DNA of 7,992 bases from JBDTMT01 sp039934135 (GTDB lineage Bacteria > Desulfobacterota > Binatia > HRBIN30 > CADEER01), in contig JBDTMT010000283.1 of NCBI GenBank assembly GCA_039934135.1, positions 1-7,992 on the forward strand, given 5' to 3'. Below are positions 1 through 5,094 of this stretch, in pieces. The position numbers and the translations under genes are program-made. The notes below the pieces were generated by a model, which saw nothing but the letters and a program-made list of their open reading frames with translations, made no database searches and was not told the origin of the DNA. Numbering within the stretch: the first letter of the stretch is position 1; the number at the start of each line of letters is the position of its first letter.

Positions 1-48
1 GACAGCTCGACACCGCCCGACACCGAACAGTTGGCCGCCGCCGACTGA
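1..48 (+). CDS. possible C-terminal end of an upstream gene (partial)
   Basis: Frame 1 from the left edge reads 15 codons (DSSTPPDTEQLAAAD) and stops at TGA. The Ser/Pro/Glu/Ala composition fits a flexible protein C-terminus, but 15 residues are too few to identify a family. The other two plus-strand frames are also open here, as is common in GC-rich DNA, so this is only the most protein-like choice. A perfect 7-bp hairpin with a 3-nt loop lies 68 bases downstream and could be part of its transcript end, although it has no T-run. Confidence 0.3.
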   Translation, partial: DSSTPPDTEQLAAAD

Positions 49-115
49 GGCAGCACGGCGCGCCGCCACAACGACCAGCGACACTCTTCTCGGGCGGCGG
101 GCGTTCTCGCCGGCG

Positions 116-132
116 AGCCGCGCAGCGCGGCT
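116..132. other. GC-rich hairpin between genes
   Basis: AGCCGCG and CGCGGCT form a perfect 7-bp stem around a CAG loop. Two smaller perfect inverted repeats follow at 145-157 (5-bp arms) and 167-178 (5-bp arms, 2-nt loop). None is followed by a T-run on either strand, so a classic intrinsic terminator is not supported. The hairpins lie downstream of both the possible plus-strand gene end at 48 and the minus-strand gene that stops at 222, where a transcript end is plausible. Confidence 0.3.
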
Positions 133-221
133 TCGTAGTTGTCACGACCACCGGTCGGAGGTTTCTTCGCTTTAGCGAGCGCATCGGCGAGACACTCGCG
201 GGCGCGCGCGCAACGCGAGCT

Positions 222-854
222 TCATGGAGGTAACGTCCCAACTTCGCGCGCCAGGCGCGCGACAGCCTCGCTGGCTTCGGCCAACGAACACCGGTGACGT
301 GTTCGCCATGCGCGCACCGCGTCAATTCGCCTCCCTCCACGAAGCATTTGCACGATGAGCTCCTGCAACTGCTTGTCCCCGGATTGCCGTGCCTTCTGCG
401 CCCTGGCCTGGAACCAACGCGCATCCTCTTCCATCTGCGCGAACGGCGCCTGCCTGTCGGCCGCACTCTCAGGAACATCGTGCCGTTGGCCAAACTCGTC
501 GAGTGCTGCGGGATGGTTTCTCAGATAGGCGAGGAGGCAGTCCTGGGTTTCATCGGCGAGTTCAGACGCAGGGGTGGTGGTACGGCACCAGTCGTTGAAG
601 GCATCGGAAAGGAGAACAACCTCTGGGCTCTCTCCCGCGCCCGGCACCTCGGAGATGCGTTGCTGCGTCGCGTCCAGGACCACAAGTGTCCGGGTCGCGC
701 CTATCTTCTCCAATGTCGCGCGAATCTCTGGAAGGCGTTCGTACAACCACCCAGTAAGAAAGAGTCCCTCCACGCCGGAGGAGTTCACTACACATAGCGG
801 CCCGCTCCCGGGCCGGCGTGGGCTCGATCGATACGCCGTCGGGCCTGCCCGCAC
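222..854 (-). CDS. hypothetical protein with L7/L12-like C-terminal segment
   Basis: The 210-codon frame has a helical, charged C-terminal third. Near residues 168-204 it carries the pattern ELIVQMLRGGRRIDAVRAW followed by LAEASEAVARL. This resembles the helix-turn-helix core of the ribosomal protein L7/L12 C-terminal domain (consensus gkkieAvkayRe..gl.LkeAkeaVe), a fold that recurs in small bacterial proteins of unknown role. The central part has a hydrophobic strand (RTLVVLDATQQ) and an acidic helical region, and I do not recognise it. The first codon is GTG and the first ~20 residues are Pro/Arg-rich and poorly protein-like, so a GTG at 788 or 773 is an equally good start. The same frame stays open to the left edge beyond the TGA. 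No signal peptide or membrane segment is visible. The function is unknown. Confidence 0.55.
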   Translation of the reverse strand: MRAGPTAYRSSPRRPGSGPLCVVNSSGVEGLFLTGWLYERLPEIRATLEKIGATRTLVVLDATQQRISEVPGAGESPEVVLLSDAFNDWCRTTTPASELADETQDCLLAYLRNHPAALDEFGQRHDVPESAADRQAPFAQMEEDARWFQARAQKARQSGDKQLQELIVQMLRGGRRIDAVRAWRTRHRCSLAEASEAVARLAREVGTLPP

Positions 855-1039
855 GGACTCAATGGACCCGCCATCGACCCTCCGCGGGTCGCGGACGGCC
901 GGTCGCAGTTGGGGCGCGGTGACGCGCCTCGGCGCGGAACGCGGCGACGAACAGGGGGCGTGTTCTACTCCTCTTCCGGCGACGTGCCGCTACGTCTCAT
1001 ACCCGAGACCCGACGGCGGACCGAGGCGCGCGGCAGCAG

Positions 1040-2632
1040 TCACCGCCGCCCCCTGCGCATCGCCGCCGCCGCGACGGCACTCATCAAGACGATACCGATC
1101 ATCAGGCCGAGCAGCGACACGGCGGGTGCGGCTGCCGGCTGCGTCGTGCAGAGGCCGACATCGGGCGGCACGTTGCAGGACCGGTTCGGGCCGCTACAAG
1201 CCGTGTCGCAGCAAACGGCGTCGACACAGAAACTGGACTGGCACTGATCTCCGCTCAGACAGGCGGCACCGTCTGGCGCCGATGTTCGCGTCGCGGTCAC
1301 CGTCGACGTGCCGGTCGCGGTCGCCGTGGCGGTCGCCGTCGACGTAGCTGTCGTCGTGGGCGTGGCGGTTACGCTGGGCGTGGCCGTCTGCGTGGCCGTG
1401 TGCGTCGCTGTCGCTGTCGCAGTGGCCGTCTGCGTCGCCGTACCGGTCTGTGTCGCCGTTCCTGTCTGCGTCGCGGTGCCGGTGGCAGTCGACGTAGCGG
1501 TCGATGTGGCCGTCGCCGTCGCGGTCGGCGTGTCGGTGACGGTCGCGGTCGGCGTGGCCGTCGCCGTCTCGCTCGGCGTGTCGGTGACGGTCGGGCTGGC
1601 CGTTGCTGTCGGCGTCTCCGTCGCCGTCGCCGTCTCGCTCGGCGTGTCGCTGGGAGTCGACGTGCCGGTTGGGCTTGGCGTGTCGGTTGGCGCGTCCGGG
1701 TCGTCATAGGTGATGACGACAACCCCATCGCCAGTACCGGTGCCGGCCGTCGACATCGCGCTGCCGCCGAAGTTGTACGACCCGCCGCCGCCGCCCGCGC
1801 CGCGAACCGAGAACTGGGTTCCGCTGCCGCCGCCACCCCCGTTATAGCCGCCGCCGCCGCCGCCAGGACCGGATTCCAAGGCGCCATCACGGGTTGTGCC
1901 GGCACCACCTCCTCCTCCGAAACCGCCGCCCGGAGTACCGCCGGTGCCTCCACCGCCCGGGAAGATGCCGCCGGTGCCGTTGGCTGTGCCACCCGTGCCG
2001 TCGCCTCCGCTGCTCCGGAACCCGGCGCCGCCACCACCGGCGCCGCTGCCGTCGGTCGATCCCAGGGCGCCACCACCGCCGTTGCCGCCGCTGCCGGCCG
2101 CACCTCCCGGTACGACCAGGTCCCCGTTGGTGCCTGCCTCGTCTGCCGTCGCATTGTGGCCGCCGATCGTATTACTCGCACCACCGCCGCCGCCACCGAT
2201 GAAAAATGGAATGAGGTTGCTCCAAACGAAGCTGCCGCCGCCGCCACCGGCGCCGACAAGGCCGCTGCCGTTGCTCCCCTTTTGGCCGACGACGATCGAG
2301 AATGTGGCGCCAGGGTTGACGAGCAAGGTGCCGCTGACGGTGGCGCCGCGGCCGCCGGCACGGATCCCCGAAAACGGTGAATCCGACGATCCGCCTGCGG
2401 CTCCGATCGCCGAGACCGTGATCGACTGAGCCGTGGGTATGGTCAGGGTTTCGACCATGCCCGTGTAGTTGAAGGTGCGCGTCACGATCGTCGCGACCGC
2501 GACGTTGCTGCTCACCGAGAGACAGACAAACGCGACCGATCCCCACACCAAACGGGCAACTCCACGGTGGCGACTCGTGTGGAGAAAACTTCGCCACACC
2601 CGAACTCCCAACATCTGCAACGCCCCCTTCAT
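1040..2632 (-). CDS. secreted glycine-rich surface protein with Thr-rich stalk, Cys module and C-terminal membrane tail
   Basis: The protein is 530 aa from the chosen ATG. It has a basic N-terminus, then a hydrophobic segment (about 28-47) ending AVA, which reads as a signal peptide. Residues ~50-310 begin with a beta-rich stretch (TRTFNYTGMVETLTIP) and continue into Gly-rich runs closing with GDGVVVITYDD. This resembles the glycine-rich domain of the Pfam Gly_rich/ALK-like type. Residues ~315-450 are Thr/Ala/Pro/Ser repeats, a probable extended and possibly glycosylated stalk. Residues ~457-495 hold eight cysteines (CLSGDQC, FCVDAVCC, then C479, C486, C495). The protein ends with APAVS, a ~20-residue hydrophobic helix and MRRGRR, a tripartite tail like PEP-CTERM or MYXO-CTERM sorting signals. 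An in-frame ATG at 2722 would add 30 unlikely residues. An ATG at 2614 has a better AAGGGGG ribosome site, so the start is uncertain within these. Likely role: an envelope-anchored surface or matrix protein (inference). Confidence 0.85.
   Translation of the reverse strand: MKGALQMLGVRVWRSFLHTSRHRGVARLVWGSVAFVCLSVSSNVAVATIVTRTFNYTGMVETLTIPTAQSITVSAIGAAGGSSDSPFSGIRAGGRGATVSGTLLVNPGATFSIVVGQKGSNGSGLVGAGGGGGSFVWSNLIPFFIGGGGGGASNTIGGHNATADEAGTNGDLVVPGGAAGSGGNGGGGALGSTDGSGAGGGGAGFRSSGGDGTGGTANGTGGIFPGGGGTGGTPGGGFGGGGGAGTTRDGALESGPGGGGGGYNGGGGGSGTQFSVRGAGGGGGSYNFGGSAMSTAGTGTGDGVVVITYDDPDAPTDTPSPTGTSTPSDTPSETATATETPTATASPTVTDTPSETATATPTATVTDTPTATATATSTATSTATGTATQTGTATQTGTATQTATATATATHTATQTATPSVTATPTTTATSTATATATATGTSTVTATRTSAPDGAACLSGDQCQSSFCVDAVCCDTACSGPNRSCNVPPDVGLCTTQPAAAPAVSLLGLMIGIVLMSAVAAAAMRRGRR
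1283..1690 (-). repeat. Thr/Ala/Pro/Ser repeat tract encoding a stalk
   Basis: This encodes about 135 residues dominated by the two-residue unit Thr-X (X = Ala, Pro, Ser, Gly, Val, Gln), a 6-bp period in the DNA. Within it, three tandem copies of GTATQT (18-bp units) occupy 1427-1480, and SETATAT occurs twice near the tract's N-terminal end. Such tracts commonly act as extended linkers in exported proteins and can vary in length by slippage or recombination. Length variation here is inference. Confidence 0.85.
1721..2254 (-). repeat. glycine-codon-rich low-complexity tract
   Basis: This part encodes roughly residues 127-304 of the surface protein as runs of 3-6 glycines separated by Ser, Thr, Ala, Asn, Tyr or Phe. 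The DNA is imperfect GGN repeats, seen as CCGCCG runs on the plus strand. The tract gives long proline- or alanine-rich open frames on other frames that are by-products of composition. Confidence 0.85.
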
Positions 2633-2967
2633 CTCCCCGCCTCGCTCACCAGTGTTTGCCATGCGGCCTGGACTAGCCGCATCGGGCTTGGAATTCCCAA
2701 TGGAACTCCAAGCGAATTCCAATTCCCGAGCTCATCTCGCAGTGAGCACAAGCAAAGCCAAGTGGCTTAGGGTGTCAGCCGAGCACCCGCCACCAGGTAG
2801 CGTAACCGCGACGGATGTGCAGCACGGCGGCAACGGAGCGTCATTGCCTGTAGGTCACTGCGCAGAGATGCGCGACGCCATGGCTGCGCAGACCCAACGC
2901 GCCACGCGGTTGGCTGCATTGCGGCGCGCTTTTCCGCCGTGCTACTGGCCGGGCCGAGGGGAGATCG
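2633..2967. promoter_or_regulatory. divergent intergenic region of the two surface-protein genes
   Basis: This 335-bp region separates the start of the minus-strand Gly-rich gene from the plus-strand Cys-rich gene and must hold both promoters. Part of it (2688-2730) is the most AT-rich stretch nearby and contains the inverted and tandem GGAATTCC-type repeats listed separately. I cannot place -35/-10 boxes confidently. Just before 2968 the sequence GGGGAG, 5 bases from the ATG, is a good ribosome site. The frames that cross the region look non-coding. Confidence 0.5.
2688..2722. promoter_or_regulatory. inverted and ~12-bp tandem repeat, operator-like
   Basis: TTGGAATTC (2688-2696) and GAATTCCAA (2714-2722) are perfect 9-bp inverted arms 17 bases apart. 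A third related copy, GGAACTCC (2702-2709), lies between them, so three GGAAYTCC-like blocks start at 2690, 2702 and 2713, about one helical turn apart. This is the spacing expected for cooperative binding of a dimeric regulator on one DNA face. It lies 56 bases upstream of the chosen start of the Gly-rich gene. Regulator identity is unknown. Confidence 0.45.
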
Positions 2968-3327
2968 ATGCGCGCAGTACGGTTGGGAATTGCGGTCTTG
3001 GCTTTGACGTTGGTGCTCGTCTCCACCGCGTCCGCAGGCGGTGCCGGCACCTGCTGCGCCTGTACCTTCTGCACTGGGGCGACGTTCTGCGGCGACAACA
3101 TCGCCGACCAGCCGGACTGCGACACGTTCTGCAACACTGGCGATACCTGCACGTTCCACACGCTGGTACCCGCCACCGCCTGTGCAGATGTGCCGGTGTG
3201 CCCGCAAGCTGCGTCGCGGTCAACGTTCGGTGCCCCGGCAATGTCGGAGCCTGTTGAACTGCTGCTCCTCCTCGGGCTCGGAGCCTTCGGCTACTCAAGC
3301 CTCAGGCGCCGCATGACGCGTCGCTGA
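2968..3327 (+). CDS. small secreted Cys-rich protein with PEP-CTERM-like tail
   Basis: The protein is 119 aa. Residues 1-23 form a clear signal peptide (MRAV start, hydrophobic core LGIAVLALTLVLV, cleavage after ASA). The mature part of ~57 residues contains ten cysteines at 29, 30, 32, 35, 41, 51, 55, 61, 72 and 78, including CCACTFC. This suggests a disulfide-rich fold or, less likely, a metal site. The C-terminus is tripartite: APAMSEP, then a Leu/Gly hydrophobic stretch (VELLLLLGLGAFGYSSL), then RRRMTRR. This closely mimics a PEP-CTERM exosortase signal with EP in place of PEP. The start is supported by GGGGAG just upstream. The gene is divergent from the Gly-rich surface protein gene, whose tail also starts APAxS. 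I recognise no named family. A structural, adhesion or envelope role is inference. Confidence 0.7.
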   Translation: MRAVRLGIAVLALTLVLVSTASAGGAGTCCACTFCTGATFCGDNIADQPDCDTFCNTGDTCTFHTLVPATACADVPVCPQAASRSTFGAPAMSEPVELLLLLGLGAFGYSSLRRRMTRR

Positions 3328-3401
3328 GTCGCCGCTGTCGCAAGTCGACCTCGCAAAGATCGCGCATGCGACGACTTTGGCGCGCGGCACGTGATCGTCT
3401 C

Positions 3402-3695
3402 TCACCGTCGCGGCTGAAACAGCTCAATCGGGTTTCCCGACGGATCGTCGAAGATGACTTGCGCGCCGCCCGGCCCGGTGACGATTTCAATCGTACGGAA
3501 TGGCACGCCGGCACTTCGCAGGCGCATGATCTCCGCGTCGAGATCACTGACCTGGAGATGCATGCGGTTCCAGCCGCCCGGTATCTGGCGCGATCCGTCA
3601 GCCAGCGGGCGCTTGCCGGAGCTCCCCTCTCCGCTCAGCAGGAGCCGCACGCCATCACGCGAAACCGCGGCAAATCCCGGTGACGCGTCCTGCTC
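3402..3695 (-). pseudogene. VOC-superfamily (glyoxalase/bleomycin-resistance-like) protein, N-terminus missing
   Basis: About 97 codons remain, reading EQDASPGFAAVSRDGVRLLL through GPGGAQVIFDDPSGNPIELFQPRR. The end DPSGNPIELF is the classic last strand of vicinal-oxygen-chelate proteins, with the metal-ligand Glu in IELF. GGWNRMHLQVSDLDAEIMRL is the start of the second beta-alpha-beta-beta-beta module. A complete protein of this family is ~120-135 aa, so ~35-40 N-terminal residues, including the first helix, are gone. The break coincides with TGACCTGCCCCCC at 3696, which I read as an IS3-family element terminus. An ATG at 3725 inside the element could start a 107-aa chimera, but it would lack half of the first module. 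The gene is probably non-functional. Its original substrate cannot be told. Confidence 0.8.
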
Positions 3696-4196
3696 TGACC
3701 TGCCCCCCGCCGCCGGTCCACTCATTGTGAGAGTTCGGGCTGTGTATCCTCTCATGCGGGCGGAACGAAGGGATCCGTGGGCGACCGCAGTTCTGCCCGC
3801 GCGCGGCGCGCGAACTCCGCCGGGGGAAGATACCCGATCGCGCTGTGCGGCCGTACCTCGTTGTAGTCCACGCGCCACGCCTCGATCACCTCGCGGGCGT
3901 GGGCGAGGCCGACGAACCAGTGCTCGTTCAAGCACTCGTCGCGGAACTTGCCGTTGAAGCTTTCGATGTACGCGTTCTCCGTCGGCTTGCCCGGCCGAAT
4001 GAAGTGCAGCGCCACCCCACGCTGGTAGGCCCAGGCGTCCAGCGCTTTGCCGGTGAACTCCGGACCGTTGTCCATCACGATCATTCCCGGCGCGCCGCGC
4101 TCAGCGACGACGGCCTCGAGCTCGCGCACGATCCGCTCCCCCGGCAGCGAGTGATCGACCACGAGGACGGGCGCCTCGCGGGAGAACTCATCGACT
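3696..4196 (-). mobile_element. IS3-family insertion sequence remnant
   Basis: The element's transposase 3' end is on the right-hand part of this interval, and its terminal sequence on the left begins with TG at 3696 (TGACCTGCCCCCC). This matches the GGGGGCAGGTCA-type ends I associate with IS3-family elements of the IS407/IS1222 kind (from memory, not searched). An inverted repeat TGAGAG/CTCTCA (3728-3733, 3749-3754) overlaps the transposase stop. The other element end, orfA and the first part of orfB are absent: homology stops abruptly near 4195, where the sequence changes to a membrane-protein gene. Only ~500 of the usual ~1,200-1,300 bp remain, so it cannot transpose by itself. Confidence 0.75.
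3752..4195 (-). pseudogene. IS3-family transposase OrfB, C-terminal fragment
   Basis: The frame reads VDEFSREAPVL and then VVDHSLPGERI before continuing to the stop at 3752. It contains the second catalytic Asp of the DDE domain in MDNGPEF, and the catalytic Glu in ENAYIESFNGKFRDECLN. It also has the typical tail YNEVRPHSAIGYLPPAEFA. The first catalytic Asp (in the WxxDF motif, normally ~20-25 residues before VDEFSR) and all upstream sequence including orfA are missing. A GTG at 4162 gives a 136-aa frame, but homology clearly continues upstream of it to 4195, so that start is only apparent. About 147 of the usual ~270-290 OrfB residues remain, and an active enzyme is not expected. Confidence 0.88.
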
Positions 4197-4481
4197 GAAG
4201 ATCGGCGTCAGGCAGCGGATGGAATCCGAAACGACCTCGTCGTACCAATCCTTCGTCGAGTTCCAATCCGACCCGACCATGGACCAGTCGACAAGCGTCC
4301 AGCCGATCGTGGCCAAAGAGACGATACGGCCAATGCTCACGTATGCCTGATGAGCATTCATACGCCCGAACCCGTCCATCCGATGCGGTAGCGCCCATAT
4401 CGTGCTGACGATGACTGCGTACGCCACAAGCAGAGCTGCGAGCAGCGAGAGATGGACGGGAAGTTCTCGACTCCTCGTCAT
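4188..4481 (-). CDS. small membrane protein, probably C-terminally truncated
   Basis: The 97-aa frame starts at an ATG 12 bases after the attC-like site. Residues ~9-30 (VHLSLLAALLVAYAVIVSTI) form a strong transmembrane segment, and a second weaker hydrophobic stretch (YVSIGRIVSLATIGWTLVDW) lies at ~47-66. The last residues (IFSR) and the stop fall at or beyond the point where IS3 transposase homology begins (4195), so the natural C-terminus was probably lost and the present stop comes from the insertion. I recognise no family. Its position directly behind a recombination-site-like hairpin and its small size fit an integron-cassette gene. Expression would depend on an upstream promoter. Confidence 0.5.
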   Translation of the reverse strand: MTRSRELPVHLSLLAALLVAYAVIVSTIWALPHRMDGFGRMNAHQAYVSIGRIVSLATIGWTLVDWSMVGSDWNSTKDWYDEVVSDSIRCLTPIFSR

Positions 4482-4493
4482 CGTCGCGAACCT

Positions 4494-4556
4494 GCCGAAC
4501 GCAAGTGGTGGCCGCGCAGGCCGCGGGCCCGCGTCGGCGGCCCTGCGTTGTTAGGC
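4494..4556 (-). other. attC-like integron recombination site
   Basis: Read on the minus strand, this 63-bp element starts with GCCTAACAACGC, a perfect R'' core (RYYYAAC), and ends with TTGCGTTCGGC, an R' core that misses GTTRRRY by one base. The two cores pair at 6 of 7 positions. The interior folds as GGCCGC/GCGGCC and GCGGGCC/GGCCTGC (one G-U pair) around a 3-nt CGC loop, with four unpaired bases (CGAC) on one side. Extrahelical bases of this sort are usual in folded attC. It begins 4 bases after the hicA stop and ends 12 bases before the next ATG, exactly where a cassette attC lies. The length is within the known attC range (~57-141 bp). An alternative is a plain terminator, but there is no T-run. 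Confidence 0.55.
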
Positions 4557-4559
4557 CCG

Positions 4560-4775
4560 CTAAAGGTCCTTCGGCTCGACGCCGGTGTGCTTCGAGATGC
4601 GCGCGAGCATCTTCGGACCGATTTCCTCTCGATCGTGGAAGGCCCAAACGTAGTCTGGCCATCCCGGACGGGAGAGGACCACATGAGAGCCACCCGCTCG
4701 GCGTTTCTCCACCCATCCGATTCTGAGAAGGGCACGAAAGACACGACGAGCCGGCGCACTCGGCCATGAGCTCAT
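4560..4775 (-). CDS. hicA: HicA-family mRNA interferase toxin
   Basis: The protein is 71 aa. HicA toxins are small double-stranded-RNA-binding-fold ribonucleases that cleave mRNA and tmRNA in the ribosome-bound or free state until neutralised by HicB. The sequence shows the family pattern: an N-terminal helix (ARRVFRALLRIGWVEKR), then GGSH with the presumed catalytic His31, then strands VVLSRPG and DYVWAFHDREEIGP, and the final helix KMLARISKHTGVEP. The length is typical (~60-85 aa). The ATG overlaps the hicB stop as ATGA, so the two are translationally coupled, with antitoxin first. An attC-like site begins 4 bases after its stop. HicBA pairs are frequent passengers of chromosomal integron arrays, where they can stabilise the array (known for toxin-antitoxin cassettes generally; here inference). 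Confidence 0.87.
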   Translation of the reverse strand: MSSWPSAPARRVFRALLRIGWVEKRRAGGSHVVLSRPGWPDYVWAFHDREEIGPKMLARISKHTGVEPKDL

Positions 4776-4975
4776 GCCGCCGAGAAAAGGACGCTCTCAA
4801 ACGGGACGGCTTCGCTGTGATCGAGCCGGTCGGCCAGGACACGCAGCGCCAGCGCTTGCGCCTTAGCCAGTGCTCGTTGCTCAGAGTCTCCATAGACGAG
4901 CACGCCGGGCAACTCAGCCACTTCGGCAATCCATCTTCCGTCGCTCTCGCGATCGACTTGGACGCTAAACGTCAT
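4772..4975 (-). CDS. hicB: HicB-family antitoxin (short form)
   Basis: The protein is 67 aa. It has the partial RNase-H-like HicB fold: strand FSVQVDRESDGRWIAEVAELPGVLVYGDS followed by the helix EQRALAKAQALALRVLADRL. The motif DGRWIAEVAELPGVLVYG is the family signature. The antitoxin binds and blocks HicA, its overlapping downstream neighbour. Many HicB proteins (~110-150 aa) have an extra helix-turn-helix or ribbon-helix-helix DNA-binding domain at the C-terminus. This one ends soon after the fold (EAVPFESVLFSAA), so no DNA-binding domain is visible and operon autorepression is doubtful. The start is the ATG at 4975, where the ribosome site is weak. The next gene upstream ends 119 bases away, beyond a 15-bp hairpin. 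Confidence 0.87.
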   Translation of the reverse strand: MTFSVQVDRESDGRWIAEVAELPGVLVYGDSEQRALAKAQALALRVLADRLDHSEAVPFESVLFSAA

Positions 4976-5005
4976 GGGCGGAGGCTATCCGATCTCCCGG
5001 TCGCG

Positions 5006-5073
5006 GCCTACAGCGAGCGATCAGCCGACGCGGGCCGCCGGCCCGCGTCGGCTGCACCGCGCCGGGCTTGCCC
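5006..5073 (-). other. second attC-like element (degenerate ends)
   Basis: This lies between the DUF3303 gene and hicB. On the minus strand it shares the 13-base core GCCGACGCGGGCC, then GCGGCC and CGGC, with the attC-like site at 4494-4556 in the same orientation and at a similar total length (~68 versus 63 bp). Its 3' end GCTGTAGGC resembles an R' core (GCGTTAGGC), but two bases are off, and its 5' end (GGGCAAG) does not match RYYYAAC. It may be a decayed attC or an attC-derived terminator. The central stem is annotated separately. Confidence 0.35.
5022..5054. repeat. perfect 15-bp inverted repeat with 3-nt loop
   Basis: CAGCCGACGCGGGCC (5022-5036) and its exact reverse complement (5040-5054) flank GCC. 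This is the strongest hairpin in the window. No T-run follows on either strand, so a Rho-independent terminator is not the obvious reading. It lies 41 bases after the DUF3303 stop and 47 bases before the hicB start. Confidence 0.9.
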
Positions 5074-5094
5074 AGCGGATGGTACAGCCCATCA

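Noticed and set aside
574..1347. 257-codon plus-strand Arg/Ser/Pro-rich frame
   Set aside because: It crosses the antisense of two minus-strand genes and the gap between them. Composition is typical of a GC-driven false frame.
1308..1709. Plus-strand open frame of Val/Ala/Gly repeats (MPVAVAVAVAV...)
   Set aside because: It is the antisense reading of the Thr-X stalk repeat of the Gly-rich surface protein. It has no ribosome site or domain, and composition explains its openness.
1283..1709. CRISPR-like or satellite array
   Set aside because: The repeats are short coding Thr-X units without constant repeat-spacer structure, and they stay in frame with the surface protein.
1896..2429. Plus-strand proline-rich frame
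   Set aside because: Antisense of the glycine-rich domain (GGN becomes CCN). The minus-strand reading has a signal peptide, folded modules and a tail, so this one is a shadow.
3328..3401. Terminator between the Cys-rich gene and the VOC remnant
   Set aside because: Only short palindromes such as CGCATGCG are present. No stem plus T-run was found in this 74-base convergent gap.
4081..4929. 282-codon minus-strand frame spanning transposase, membrane gene and hicBA
   Set aside because: It overlaps four clearly recognisable products in other frames, and its translation is Arg/Ser-rich with no domain.
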